Source of the DNA: an uncultured Lachnospiraceae bacterium
Lineage (GTDB): Bacteria; Bacillota; Clostridia; Lachnospirales; Lachnospiraceae
DNA: 64,000 nt
Direction of reading: 5' to 3'
Assembly: GCA_947589305.1 (NCBI GenBank)
Contig: CANQAP010000002.1
Span: 1-64,000 of the forward strand
Shown: one piece after another, positions 25,443 to 33,535 of the stretch
How the letters are laid out: every line of letters begins with the position of its first letter
Position numbering within the stretch: position 1 is the first letter of the stretch
Notes under the pieces: model-generated
What the model saw: only the letters and a program-made list of their open reading frames with translations
What the model was told of the DNA's origin: nothing
Databases searched by the model: none
Program-made: the position numbers and the translations under genes

Positions 25443-26453
25443 ATGGCTTTATTTGAATCATATGAAAGAAGAATTGACAAAATTAATGAAGTATTGAACA
25501 GCTACGGTATCTCATCTATTGAAGAAGCAGAGAAGATTACCAAGGACGCTGGTTTGGATGTATATGAACAGGTAAAGAAGATACAGCCAATTTGTTTTGA
25601 GAACGCTTGTTGGGCATATACGGTAGGCGCTGCGATCGCAATTAAGAAGGGTTGCAGACGTGCGGCAGATGCAGCCGCTGCAATCGGCGAAGGATTGCAG
25701 GCATTCTGTATTCCGGGTTCCGTAGCAGATACCCGTAAGGTAGGCTTGGGACACGGTAACTTAGGAAAAATGTTGCTGGAAGAGGAGACGAAGTGCTTCT
25801 GCTTCTTGGCAGGACATGAATCCTTTGCAGCCGCCGAGGGTGCGATCGGTATTGCCGAAAAGGCAAACAAAGTAAGAAAGGAGCCATTACGGGTTATTCT
25901 GAATGGTTTGGGAAAAGATGCGGCTCAGATCATTTCCCGAATTAACGGTTTTACCTTTGTGGAGACGGAATATGATCCGTATACCAACGAAGTAAAAGAA
26001 GTCTATCGGAAGTCATATTCGGACGGACTGCGTGCAAAGGTAAATTGCTATGGAGCAAACAGTGTACCGGAAGGCGTTGCGATCATGCACAAAGAAGGCG
26101 TAGACGTATCCATTACCGGTAACTCTACGAACCCGACCAGATTCCAGCATCCGGTTGCAGGTACATATAAGAAAGAATGCTTAGAGCAGGGTAAGAAGTA
26201 CTTTTCCGTAGCATCCGGCGGCGGTACGGGACGTACCCTTCATCCGGATAATATGGCGGCAGGTCCTGCTTCCTACGGTATGACCGATACGTTGGGACGT
26301 ATGCACTCAGATGCGCAGTTTGCAGGTTCTTCTTCCGTACCGGCACACGTTGAGATGATGGGTCTGATCGGTATGGGTAACAATCCGATGGTAGGCGCAA
26401 CCGTTGCGGTTGCCGTATCCGTTGAGGAAGCTGCAAAGGCAGGAAAGTTCTAA
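25443..26453 (+). CDS. GGGtGRT protein (conserved family of unknown function)
   Basis: A 336-residue protein carrying the motif that names its family, S-G-G-G-T-G-R-T at residues 258-265. Other notable stretches are G-S-V-A-D-T-R-K-V-G-L-G-H-G-N-L-G near 96-112 and F-A-A-A-E-G-A-I-G-I-A-E. Cysteines occur at C-F-E-N-A-C and C-F-C-F. There is no signal or membrane segment. A strong GAAGGAGG site and the codon use suggest good expression. It is co-transcribed with the NifU-like gene and closed by a terminator. The biochemical function of this family is not known to me; a metallocluster or nucleotide-binding enzyme is a guess from the Gly-rich loop and the partner. Confidence 0.85.
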   Translation: MALFESYERRIDKINEVLNSYGISSIEEAEKITKDAGLDVYEQVKKIQPICFENACWAYTVGAAIAIKKGCRRAADAAAAIGEGLQAFCIPGSVADTRKVGLGHGNLGKMLLEEETKCFCFLAGHESFAAAEGAIGIAEKANKVRKEPLRVILNGLGKDAAQIISRINGFTFVETEYDPYTNEVKEVYRKSYSDGLRAKVNCYGANSVPEGVAIMHKEGVDVSITGNSTNPTRFQHPVAGTYKKECLEQGKKYFSVASGGGTGRTLHPDNMAAGPASYGMTDTLGRMHSDAQFAGSSSVPAHVEMMGLIGMGNNPMVGATVAVAVSVEEAAKAGKF

Positions 26454-26487
26454 TATAAACAAATAAAAATCAGAAGATCATAAAACG

Positions 26488-26530
26488 AGAAACGCTGTAA
26501 AATCATTCCTTTTATAGCGTTTCTTATTTT
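26488..26530 (+). terminator. Terminator after the GGGtGRT gene
   Basis: AGAAACGCTGTAAAA pairs with TTTTATAGCGTTTCT (one G-T pair) around a 7-base loop and runs into TTATTTTAT. It also faces the convergent metalloprotease gene. Confidence 0.88.
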
Positions 26531-26593
26531 ATGGCGATAAACAGGATACTTCCGTGTTGGAAAGATACAAAGCGGTTCTAAGGATTTCCGATG

Positions 26594-27718
26594 TTAGAAC
26601 CGATCCACGATGGAAAGGATATAGCGAATGAAATAATAGATAATAGTGTGTTCCTGTGACGGTTGATCGGGAGAATCCGTGACAGGATCAATACTTTCTT
26701 GTATGGGAGAAACGGAGTCGGAAGTGTGGTCGTCCGTGTAGGTTTCTTCCGGATGCTCGTCAAAAGTCTCGTCCATAGCGGTATAGTCGCTGTAATCACC
26801 GGATTTGTCTCCCACATCTCCGAAACTGGCAGAGTCCGGATAATAGATGCTGGGATAGGTTTCCAGCTCCGGAATCTCATCCAGCCATCCGATAAAGTAG
26901 GCGGTGATATCCGTAAGATCATTGGTGACGGAATCCTGTACATTCATCCAGTGTTCATCATATGTGGTCAGCATGATTTCATTGGCATAATCTTGTTCAA
27001 TGTGTTGGACAAAATCTTTTGTGATCCCGTCGGTTTCATTGGTCTCATATAGATCTCTGGCGCCAAACAAATGTAACATTTCATGGGCATACACAGCCGG
27101 CGGTTCAAAATCTCCGTCGCAGCGTACAAACATGAAACAGGTTTCATAGTAGTAAATATCGTCGTCGCCCGCATAATACGGAAACGTATATGAGGTGCCG
27201 TTTTTATTTAAAAAGCACATATAGCCGATACTATCTACGCCATAGGTTGCCATAATGTCCTGTGTCGATACATGGGCATCGATATACGCGGTTACAAAAT
27301 CCAAAAGATCAAGTATGGATTCATCGTCAGAGTCGTCTAAAGAGTCCGGATAGGACAGGGAATAGTCTAAGTCAGGATGTTCATAGATGTTATAGATCAG
27401 TTGAACATCTTTCCCATATTCCAATCCTTCCGACACCAAAAACTCATTTGCCAGATCCATTTTTGACATTACAAGATGTTTCCGGTCATCGTTCCACCGG
27501 GAATCCGTATCATCAATAAAGAGACTGACTAGGACCGTACTGCCGTCTAAATATTTTGCGCTGCCGGTAGGCGAGGTACCCCATCCGTCAAACGTCGGTT
27601 TGGATAAATAACCGCATAGCAGACATTCAAGGACGCAGGCAGTCAGGCAGAGAATCAGTATCACGGTATATTTATATTTGGAAAAGAATGGTCGGATGTA
27701 ATGGGTTCTGATATCCAT
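26594..27718 (-). CDS. Membrane-anchored zinc metalloprotease-like protein (HExxH)
   Basis: A 374-residue protein with a short basic N-terminus, a membrane segment near 17-36 and a large outside domain. The zincin motif H-E-M-L-H at 212-216 is followed by L-F-G-A-R-D-L-Y, in which the Asp could be the third ligand. Residues 119-140 and 310-355 are very rich in Asp, Glu, Ser and Thr. A second hydrophobic stretch lies at the extreme C-terminus. The start at 27718 follows GGAGGT; the frame could open at 27751 but that lies inside the neighbouring gene. It is downstream of the zinc-ribbon membrane protein and probably in one operon with it. I do not recognise a named family. Confidence 0.75.
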   Translation of the reverse strand: MDIRTHYIRPFFSKYKYTVILILCLTACVLECLLCGYLSKPTFDGWGTSPTGSAKYLDGSTVLVSLFIDDTDSRWNDDRKHLVMSKMDLANEFLVSEGLEYGKDVQLIYNIYEHPDLDYSLSYPDSLDDSDDESILDLLDFVTAYIDAHVSTQDIMATYGVDSIGYMCFLNKNGTSYTFPYYAGDDDIYYYETCFMFVRCDGDFEPPAVYAHEMLHLFGARDLYETNETDGITKDFVQHIEQDYANEIMLTTYDEHWMNVQDSVTNDLTDITAYFIGWLDEIPELETYPSIYYPDSASFGDVGDKSGDYSDYTAMDETFDEHPEETYTDDHTSDSVSPIQESIDPVTDSPDQPSQEHTIIYYFIRYILSIVDRF

Positions 27719-27747
27719 GTGAATACCTCCTGTATCTGTCGTTTGGA

Positions 27748-28872
27748 TCAATCGTCATCCGTATCCAAAAGTAATGCGTCTACCATGGATTGCCAAGTGG
27801 AGTGATATGTCTGTAAATATGCGGTATCTCCGTATAGGAAATAAACGCTCTCTAAAGTCTGATCATCATCGTCAAAGTATATGAGATACATCAGTACATG
27901 ATCACATGCCGGCAGCGTTGCATTTTTCCAATAGGCGGATAATTCATTCTGATCCATGCGGGTCCATGTATCGCCTGACTGATACCAGCCAATGATCAGT
28001 TCATTATCGGATGCTGCACTTGGCAGGGTGCCGGTAAAATAATAAAAATTCACTTGGGTATCGGTGATATTCTGCCATATGGCGTTGGAAGAATTGATGC
28101 CATAGGCATCTATAAAATCCTGAAATGGCGTTCCGATAGACAGTCTTCTTCCGGTTGCCGCCGCCTTGTACTCAAATCCCGCCGGCATGGTATAAGAGTC
28201 ATTGACAGCCGTATACAGTTGTCCGTCATCATCTATATAGCTAAATGAAGATGTTTCTAATGACAAGGACTGCGGTTGTTCAGAAGACAGGCTCTCAACG
28301 GTATACACGATAAGATCTTCCGGTAAAAAAGCGGATGCCGTATCGGAAGGATCGGCAGGTGTTTCCGTAGATTCCGTTGATTCGACGGATGTAGATACTT
28401 CCTCGGAGGAAGGCGCTTCCGTGGCACTGTCAACGAACGCTTCGGAATTGTAGTCCGCACTGTCATAATCCGGATAGTAGTATTCGTGGTAATCAGCGGT
28501 TGACTGATAACCGTCGGTATCAGGACCGGAAATTCCGGTCAATGCGCGGAACAGATGTACAAGGATAAAAATGCCGATACCTAGCAACAAAAGGACGCCG
28601 CCGACAATACCCAACACGATCCAAAGTGTTTTATGGCTTTTCTTTATCGGCTGTGGATTCGGTGCGGTTGGCAGTGGTTGTGTCTGTGTCTGTGGTTGTG
28701 GCTGTATCTGTATCTGTGGTTGTGTCTGTGGCTGTGGTTGTGGAACCCATGCCGATGGAGGCTCGCTGTATGGCTTGTCCGTTGCAGGAGACACGATCGG
28801 TGTGCCGCAGATCGGGCAGGTAACATCCGTGTCCTCACAATGATAACCACATACGGTACATAGTTTACTCAT
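27748..28872 (-). CDS. Zinc-ribbon, Gln/Pro-repeat, single-pass membrane protein
   Basis: A 374-residue protein with an N-terminal zinc ribbon (C-T-V-C-G-Y-H-C and C-P-I-C-G within the first 25 residues). A low-complexity Pro/Gln/Thr linker (about 42-68) follows, then a basic patch and one strong membrane segment (about 81-104), an Asp/Ser/Thr-rich spacer and an outer domain of some 180 residues. The ribbon would be cytoplasmic and the C-terminal domain outside. Many Clostridia encode such zinc-ribbon-TM proteins of unknown role. The start at 28872 is supported by AGAAGGA. The metalloprotease gene begins 29 bases downstream, so both may serve one surface function. Confidence 0.78.
   Translation of the reverse strand: MSKLCTVCGYHCEDTDVTCPICGTPIVSPATDKPYSEPPSAWVPQPQPQTQPQIQIQPQPQTQTQPLPTAPNPQPIKKSHKTLWIVLGIVGGVLLLLGIGIFILVHLFRALTGISGPDTDGYQSTADYHEYYYPDYDSADYNSEAFVDSATEAPSSEEVSTSVESTESTETPADPSDTASAFLPEDLIVYTVESLSSEQPQSLSLETSSFSYIDDDGQLYTAVNDSYTMPAGFEYKAAATGRRLSIGTPFQDFIDAYGINSSNAIWQNITDTQVNFYYFTGTLPSAASDNELIIGWYQSGDTWTRMDQNELSAYWKNATLPACDHVLMYLIYFDDDDQTLESVYFLYGDTAYLQTYHSTWQSMVDALLLDTDDD
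28672..28743. repeat. Six-base tandem array inside the zinc-ribbon gene
   Basis: On the plus strand the DNA is built from irregular hexamers of the types TGTGGT, TGTGTC and TGTATC. On the coding strand they give alternating Pro-Gln, Thr-Gln and Ile-Gln pairs. Such arrays change length easily by slippage without shifting the frame. Confidence 0.85.
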
Positions 28873-28931
28873 AAATGTATCCTTCTTTCTATCAGTTAAA
28901 CAATCAATGATCAAATCGTTTTTACAGTAAT

Positions 28932-28960
28932 AGTATAGCAGTTCATACCGGCTTTGGAAA
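28932..28960 (-). promoter_or_regulatory. Predicted promoter of the zinc-ribbon/metalloprotease pair
   Basis: On the minus strand TTTCCA and TATACT are 17 bases apart, about 60 bases before the start at 28872. Confidence 0.5.
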
Positions 28961-28968
28961 CAACAAAA

Positions 28969-30084
28969 TCAAATGGCTTTTTTCACCGCAATGGCTTTCA
29001 TCGGACACATTTCTTGGCAGCAAAAGCAGGAAATACAGCCCTTCCGGTGAAATCGTGCTTTTTTGTCTTTGATCGTAATGATATGTGCCGGACAGCTTTC
29101 CGCACATTTTCCGCATCCGATACATTTCTCCGGTTCCAGCTTTGGATAGGATTTTAACACACGTTTCATGACAGCGGAAAACGGTTTCTGTAAAAACGAT
29201 GGCACTTTGGAAGAAAAATCCAAATCTGCGGTATCCGGCTTGAGAAACGGTGTCAGGTCTTGTGGAACGGCATCGCCGATCAGTTCCATCTGTTCCGTAT
29301 GGATCAGACCGCGTTCCTTTGCCTGCCGCAGCATCACGATGTCGGACGGATGCAAACCCATCAATTGGGCGGCAAAAGCATCCTGTGTGTACATATCACG
29401 CGAAGCGAGCAGTAAATGGAGAGGATGGGAAGTGCCTCCGGTCGGACCGTTCCCTTCCATTGCGTCAATGGCATCCAGAATCGTGATCTGCGGCCGGACG
29501 GTCAGCGCCAGTTCCAAAAGCATATTGGAAAAATTCTCAATATCCGGAAAACGATAATGCAGTTGCGGCTTTTGTAAGCCGGGAACACAGCCGAACAGAT
29601 TCTTGATGCCGCCGGAGTATCCGGTCATGGCATGTGTCTTTAATTTCGGCAGATTGATGATATAATCGGCATCTATGACCGGCAGGATCAGATTAAACGA
29701 ACCGTTGACAAATCCCTCCGGTGTGTGGACGGACTGAAATCCAAAATTCATATTTAAATCCGCATATGGAGCGGCATCGTACATGCCGCAGATCTGATAT
29801 ACGCTTTTCATATGCTCGGATGTATAAGGACCGCCGGAACTTTCCGCTATGGTGATGTGTCGTCTGTCGTGTTCGTATAACCAGCGGGCAACCGCTTTTA
29901 CGACCATCGGATGTGTGGTGACCGGCACATCCGGTTTTTTTGCCATAACCAGATTTGGTTTTAGGACGATCTTCATATCCGGTGTTAGATCAGATAGAAT
30001 ATTCATACCGGTCAAAATGTTGTCGATTGCCTGATATATAAGTGTTTCGTCATACTCGGAAACGTGATAAAGGAATTGCTGCAT
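28969..30084 (-). CDS. DUF362 protein with C-terminal 2[4Fe-4S] ferredoxin domain
   Basis: A 371-residue protein. The DUF362 domain covers about 1-300 and includes K-P-N-L-V near 47, E-S-S-G-G-P-Y near 100 and N-L-P-K-L-K-T-H, the typical family run. The C-terminal 60 residues hold two cluster motifs: C-I-G-C-G-K-C-A-E-S-C-P and C-I-S-C-F-C-C-Q-E-M-C-P. Proteins of this build are widespread in anaerobes and probably carry out an electron-transfer or flavin-linked reaction that is not defined. It is transcribed away from the receiver gene. Confidence 0.88.
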   Translation of the reverse strand: MQQFLYHVSEYDETLIYQAIDNILTGMNILSDLTPDMKIVLKPNLVMAKKPDVPVTTHPMVVKAVARWLYEHDRRHITIAESSGGPYTSEHMKSVYQICGMYDAAPYADLNMNFGFQSVHTPEGFVNGSFNLILPVIDADYIINLPKLKTHAMTGYSGGIKNLFGCVPGLQKPQLHYRFPDIENFSNMLLELALTVRPQITILDAIDAMEGNGPTGGTSHPLHLLLASRDMYTQDAFAAQLMGLHPSDIVMLRQAKERGLIHTEQMELIGDAVPQDLTPFLKPDTADLDFSSKVPSFLQKPFSAVMKRVLKSYPKLEPEKCIGCGKCAESCPAHIITIKDKKARFHRKGCISCFCCQEMCPMKAIAVKKAI

Positions 30085-30272
30085 GATACACCTCCGTCTA
30101 TCTATACCTTAACCGATTTTTTCATGTTACGCAATTCCTTAAAATATTTTTCTCGGGATATCAAATATGGAAAATATATGATATAATGATTCCAATGAGA
30201 ATTGTGTCTGTGCGATACGGCATAGGAAAGACCAGAGGTTTTTGGGAGACGATAAAAAAAGGAGGCGGTAGC

Positions 30273-31001
30273 ATGGCTAAAAGGATCTTAGTAGTGGATG
30301 ATGATATGGTTTGTCTGAAGACCGTGCAAAAGTACCTGACCGAAGCAGGTTTTGAAGCGATCGGTGCATTATCCGGAATACAGGCAGAGCATTTAGTGGA
30401 AGAGACGGATATCGATCTGATGTTATTGGATATTGAAATGCCGGTCATGAACGGATTCACCGCCTTGGAACAGATCCGTGACTTGCCAAACGGCAAGCAG
30501 ATGCCAGTCATTTTTCTGACCGGACGAAAGGATAGAGATACCGTTAAGCATTGTGCCTCCGTGGGAGCGGAAGCCTATATCACGAAACCGGTGCGGAAGG
30601 AAAATCTATTGGAGCGGGTCAATGAAGTATTATCTCATGTCTCTTCGGAACGGGAGGAAAAGACGGTGCTGATGATTGATAATGACTTGGACTTTATGAA
30701 AAAAGCAAAACTGTCATTAAAACAGTACTATAAGATCATCATTGTAGGATCCGGCAAATCCGCATTGGATTATTTAAATGATCATACGGCGAATGTCATT
30801 GTCTTAAATCAGGAGATGCCGTTAGTGGAAGATACAACGGTGTTAGAAGCATTGTTACGATCGGAGAAAGGATCCCAGATTCCGATCATACTGTTGGAGA
30901 CACAAGATACGCAGGAACGGCAGGACAATTCTCGAATGATCCATGTCCAGAAGCCGAGTGAGCCGGAAGCGTTACTGGAATACCTGAAGAAAGTGATTTA
31001 G
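30273..31001 (+). CDS. Tandem receiver-domain protein, second domain lacking the phospho-Asp
   Basis: A 242-residue protein made only of two receiver domains. The first (1-120) has D-D-D at 9-11, the phosphoacceptor Asp53 in L-L-D-I-E-M-P, Thr83 and Lys105. The second (130-242) keeps the acidic residues (I-D-N-D at 135-138) but has Asn179 where the Asp should be (V-I-V-L-N-Q-E-M-P). Its Thr/Ser and Lys positions are poorly kept too, though V-Q-K-P survives. There is no DNA-binding or enzymatic output domain and no adjacent histidine kinase. It probably works through protein contacts. The start at 30273 follows AAAGGAGG; an upstream in-frame ATG at 30186 has no such site. Confidence 0.88.
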   Translation: MAKRILVVDDDMVCLKTVQKYLTEAGFEAIGALSGIQAEHLVEETDIDLMLLDIEMPVMNGFTALEQIRDLPNGKQMPVIFLTGRKDRDTVKHCASVGAEAYITKPVRKENLLERVNEVLSHVSSEREEKTVLMIDNDLDFMKKAKLSLKQYYKIIIVGSGKSALDYLNDHTANVIVLNQEMPLVEDTTVLEALLRSEKGSQIPIILLETQDTQERQDNSRMIHVQKPSEPEALLEYLKKVI

Positions 31002-31073
31002 GCATCCGAAAAGCCGAAAATGAGACTTTTTATCACATAAATCTGAAATAATTCATAAAAAAATCTAAAAAGC

Positions 31074-31102
31074 TAGTCAAACGGACAAGAAGATGATAAA
31101 AT
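31074..31102 (+). promoter_or_regulatory. Predicted promoter of the TauE/SafE gene
   Basis: TAGTCA at 31074-31079 and TAAAAT at 31097-31102 with a 17-base spacer, about 30 bases before the start codon. Confidence 0.5.
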
Positions 31103-31133
31103 ACATGCAGCGTTAAAAAGTGAGGATAGTTTC

Positions 31134-31919
31134 ATGTATTTTATTTTTATATGTATCATAGCAGGATTGGGTGCAGGTATTGTGACCGGCTTAGCGGGGC
31201 TTTCGGCTGCCGTTGTGATCACGCCGCTGTTAGTGTCTTTAGGCGGTATGGAGTCATATGACGTGGTAGCCATTGCGTTGGCTTCGGATGTACTGGCTTC
31301 CGCACTGTCTGCATATACATACTATCGAAATAAGCACATTGATATTAAACGGGGGTTCCTGATTCTGGGACCGGCATTTGTGTGTTCGGTTGCCGGCAGT
31401 TATATCGGATACCATTTTTCTTTGGCAGCGCCGCAGGGCATCGGTTTATATTCGATCGTGGCGACTACATACTTGGGATTTAAGTTTGTTTTATTTCCGG
31501 TATCATCGGATAAAACGAAAAAAAACAAGGATCGGAAACGCTGGATACAGTTGTGGTTATCCGTGCTTTCCGGCATTGTGATCGGTTTGATCTGTGGATT
31601 TGCCGGTGTGGGCGGCGGAGCGATGATGTTATTCGCCCTGACGGATTTGCTGGGATACGACTTAAAGACTGCGGTCGGGACCAGTACCATGATCATGACA
31701 GTGATCGCATTTACCGGAGCAGTCAGTCATTATGCAATGGGATGTACCTTAAATATCAAGGCGTTAGTCCTCTGTGTGATATTTACTGTGCTGGGTGCTT
31801 ATTTTGCTGCGCGGTTTGCAAATAAATGCGAAGAAAAGCAGTTAAATCGTATTGTGGGTATTATATTGACACTGTTAGGGATCTCTACCCTGATGGTGAA
31901 ATTCTTCCCGGCTTTTTAA
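31134..31919 (+). CDS. TauE/SafE-family anion exporter-like membrane protein
   Basis: A 261-residue protein with about eight membrane segments in two repeats. Each repeat has the Gly-rich loop of the family: G-L-G-A-G-I-V-T-G-L-A-G-L-S and G-L-I-C-G-F-A-G-V-G-G-G-A-M-M. Members move sulfite, sulfoacetate or other small anions. The short size is normal for the family. No sulfur metabolism gene is adjacent, so the substrate is open. Confidence 0.87.
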   Translation: MYFIFICIIAGLGAGIVTGLAGLSAAVVITPLLVSLGGMESYDVVAIALASDVLASALSAYTYYRNKHIDIKRGFLILGPAFVCSVAGSYIGYHFSLAAPQGIGLYSIVATTYLGFKFVLFPVSSDKTKKNKDRKRWIQLWLSVLSGIVIGLICGFAGVGGGAMMLFALTDLLGYDLKTAVGTSTMIMTVIAFTGAVSHYAMGCTLNIKALVLCVIFTVLGAYFAARFANKCEEKQLNRIVGIILTLLGISTLMVKFFPAF

Positions 31920-32072
31920 TTCGGCATCTTCAGGATTCTATGATATTTTTTATTTTAAAAAATCAATCTCCCATAATTAGGAAACAGAAATTGACAGAAT
32001 CTCCACATAAATGCTTTCGGAAATCGGAATACTAGTAAGGAAAACGATTCTGAAACATGTGGAGGTGAAGCT

Positions 32073-33089
32073 ATGCAGCAGATGATCGGAAAGCAAAGTT
32101 TAACATTTGAAAATCCCCCGTCAATCTTAAGTGCTGCATCCGTAGTAGGGCAAAAAGAAGGAGAAGGTCCTTTGCGGGACTATTTTGACTTGATCATTGA
32201 AGACCCGACTGTCGGAAAAGATTCGTGGGAAGAAGGAGAAAGTGAACTGGTACACCAAGCGTGCGTAAAGGCAATTGAAAAATCCGGTTTAAAAAAAGAG
32301 GACATACGGTATATTTTTGCCGGTGACTTACTGGGACAATTAATCGCTTCCACGTTTGGATTGAAGGATATGGATCTTCCCTTGTTTGGGTTGTACGGTG
32401 CATGTTCTACCGCAGGAGAAGGCTTATCGCTGGGAGCCATGACAGTGGCTGCGGGATATGCCGAGCAGGTACTGACAGTGGCGTCCAGTCATTTCGGCAG
32501 TGCCGAAAAGCAGTTCCGTTTTCCTCTGGAGTACGGAAACCAAAGACCGTTAAGCGCGACATGGACGGTGACGGGAAGTGGAGCCTTCGTGTTGTCTCAA
32601 AAACGCGGAGATATCATCATTAAAGGAATCACCACGGGAGTGATCACGGATTACGGGATTCGGGATTCTATGAACATGGGGGCAGCCATGGCGCCGGCGG
32701 CAGCTTCTGTCATCTATCAGAACTTACAGGATTTTCAAATTCAACCAGATTATTACGATCGGATCATTACCGGTGATTTGGGAAAAGTAGGCAAAGGGAT
32801 TTTGATAAAACTGCTGAACGATAACGGGTATGATATTATGGATCAGCATATGGATTGCGGTATTGAGATATATGATAACACAAAGCAGGATACCCACAGC
32901 GGAGGATCCGGCTGCGCCTGTTCCGCAGTCACACTGGCAGGATTCGTGATGGACAAATTAAGAACCAGAGAGTGGAATCGGATTTTATTTGTTCCAACCG
33001 GCGCGTTGCTTTCTACGGTTAGTTTTAATGAAGGACAGACGGTGCCGGGAATCGCACACGGTGTCATAATCGAAAACAGGGGGGTGTAA
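32073..33089 (+). CDS. spoVAD: Stage V sporulation protein AD
   Basis: A 338-residue protein with the thiolase-like fold of SpoVAD: an N-terminal F-E-N-P-P-S-I-L, the Cys-containing L-Y-G-A-C-S-T-A-G-E-G motif and G-G-S-G-C-A-C-S-A near 282. SpoVAD binds dipicolinic acid and is part of the channel that fills and empties the spore core. A GGAGGTGA site precedes the start. spoVAE follows 2 bases later. I do not see the usual spoVAC gene upstream (only the TauE-like gene and 153 bases) and could not assign a sigma-G promoter with confidence. Confidence 0.94.
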   Translation: MQQMIGKQSLTFENPPSILSAASVVGQKEGEGPLRDYFDLIIEDPTVGKDSWEEGESELVHQACVKAIEKSGLKKEDIRYIFAGDLLGQLIASTFGLKDMDLPLFGLYGACSTAGEGLSLGAMTVAAGYAEQVLTVASSHFGSAEKQFRFPLEYGNQRPLSATWTVTGSGAFVLSQKRGDIIIKGITTGVITDYGIRDSMNMGAAMAPAAASVIYQNLQDFQIQPDYYDRIITGDLGKVGKGILIKLLNDNGYDIMDQHMDCGIEIYDNTKQDTHSGGSGCACSAVTLAGFVMDKLRTREWNRILFVPTGALLSTVSFNEGQTVPGIAHGVIIENRGV

Positions 33090-33091
33090 CA

Positions 33092-33448
33092 ATGAATTAT
33101 GTATGGGCATTTGTGATAGGCGGTCTCATTTGCGTGCTGTCACAGATTTTAATGGATACGACGAAAATGATGCCGGGAAGGGTCATGGTGACTTTGGTAT
33201 GCGCCGGCGTGATTCTGGGAGCGATCGGATGGTATGAACCGCTTTTGGAATTTGCGGGCGGCGGCGCATCCGTTCCGTTGACCGGTTTTGGATATAATTT
33301 ATGGAAAGGCATTCGGGAAGCAGTCGATACCGACGGATTTATCGGGTTATTTCGGGGCGGTTTCCGGATGGCGGCAGTCGGTACTTCTGCAGCTCTGATC
33401 TTTTCTTATATTGCATCTTTAATCTTTCAACCAAAGATGAAAAAGTAA
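33092..33448 (+). CDS. spoVAE: Stage V sporulation protein AE (membrane subunit)
   Basis: A 118-residue membrane protein with three or four hydrophobic segments. It has the family features A-F-V-I-G-G-L-I-C-V-L-S-Q-I-L-M-D-T-T-K near the start and G-F-G-Y-N-L-W-K-G-I in the middle. With SpoVAC and SpoVAD it forms the dipicolinic acid transport machinery of the forespore inner membrane. It begins directly after spoVAD with a G-G-G-G-G ribosome site inside the spoVAD stop region. A terminator follows. Confidence 0.92.
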   Translation: MNYVWAFVIGGLICVLSQILMDTTKMMPGRVMVTLVCAGVILGAIGWYEPLLEFAGGGASVPLTGFGYNLWKGIREAVDTDGFIGLFRGGFRMAAVGTSAALIFSYIASLIFQPKMKK

Positions 33449-33489
33449 CGGAATAGATTCCTAGGGTTTATTCCTTTATATAGATAATA

Positions 33490-33519
33490 AAACAGGTGTG
33501 ATTCTCATCACACCTGTTT
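33490..33519. terminator. Bidirectional terminator between spoVAE and the PBP gene
   Basis: AAACAGGTGTG and CACACCTGTTT pair around an 8-base loop; T-runs are found on both sides. It separates two convergent genes. Confidence 0.85.
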
Positions 33520-33535
33520 GTAGATTTATCTGATG

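Noticed and set aside
28672-28743. CRISPR-like or satellite array
   Set aside because: Units are only 6 bases with no spacers and lie in frame within a coding region.
31920-32072. Sigma-G promoter for spoVAD
   Set aside because: A few CAT-like and GAATA-like strings occur but none with proper spacing that I would trust.
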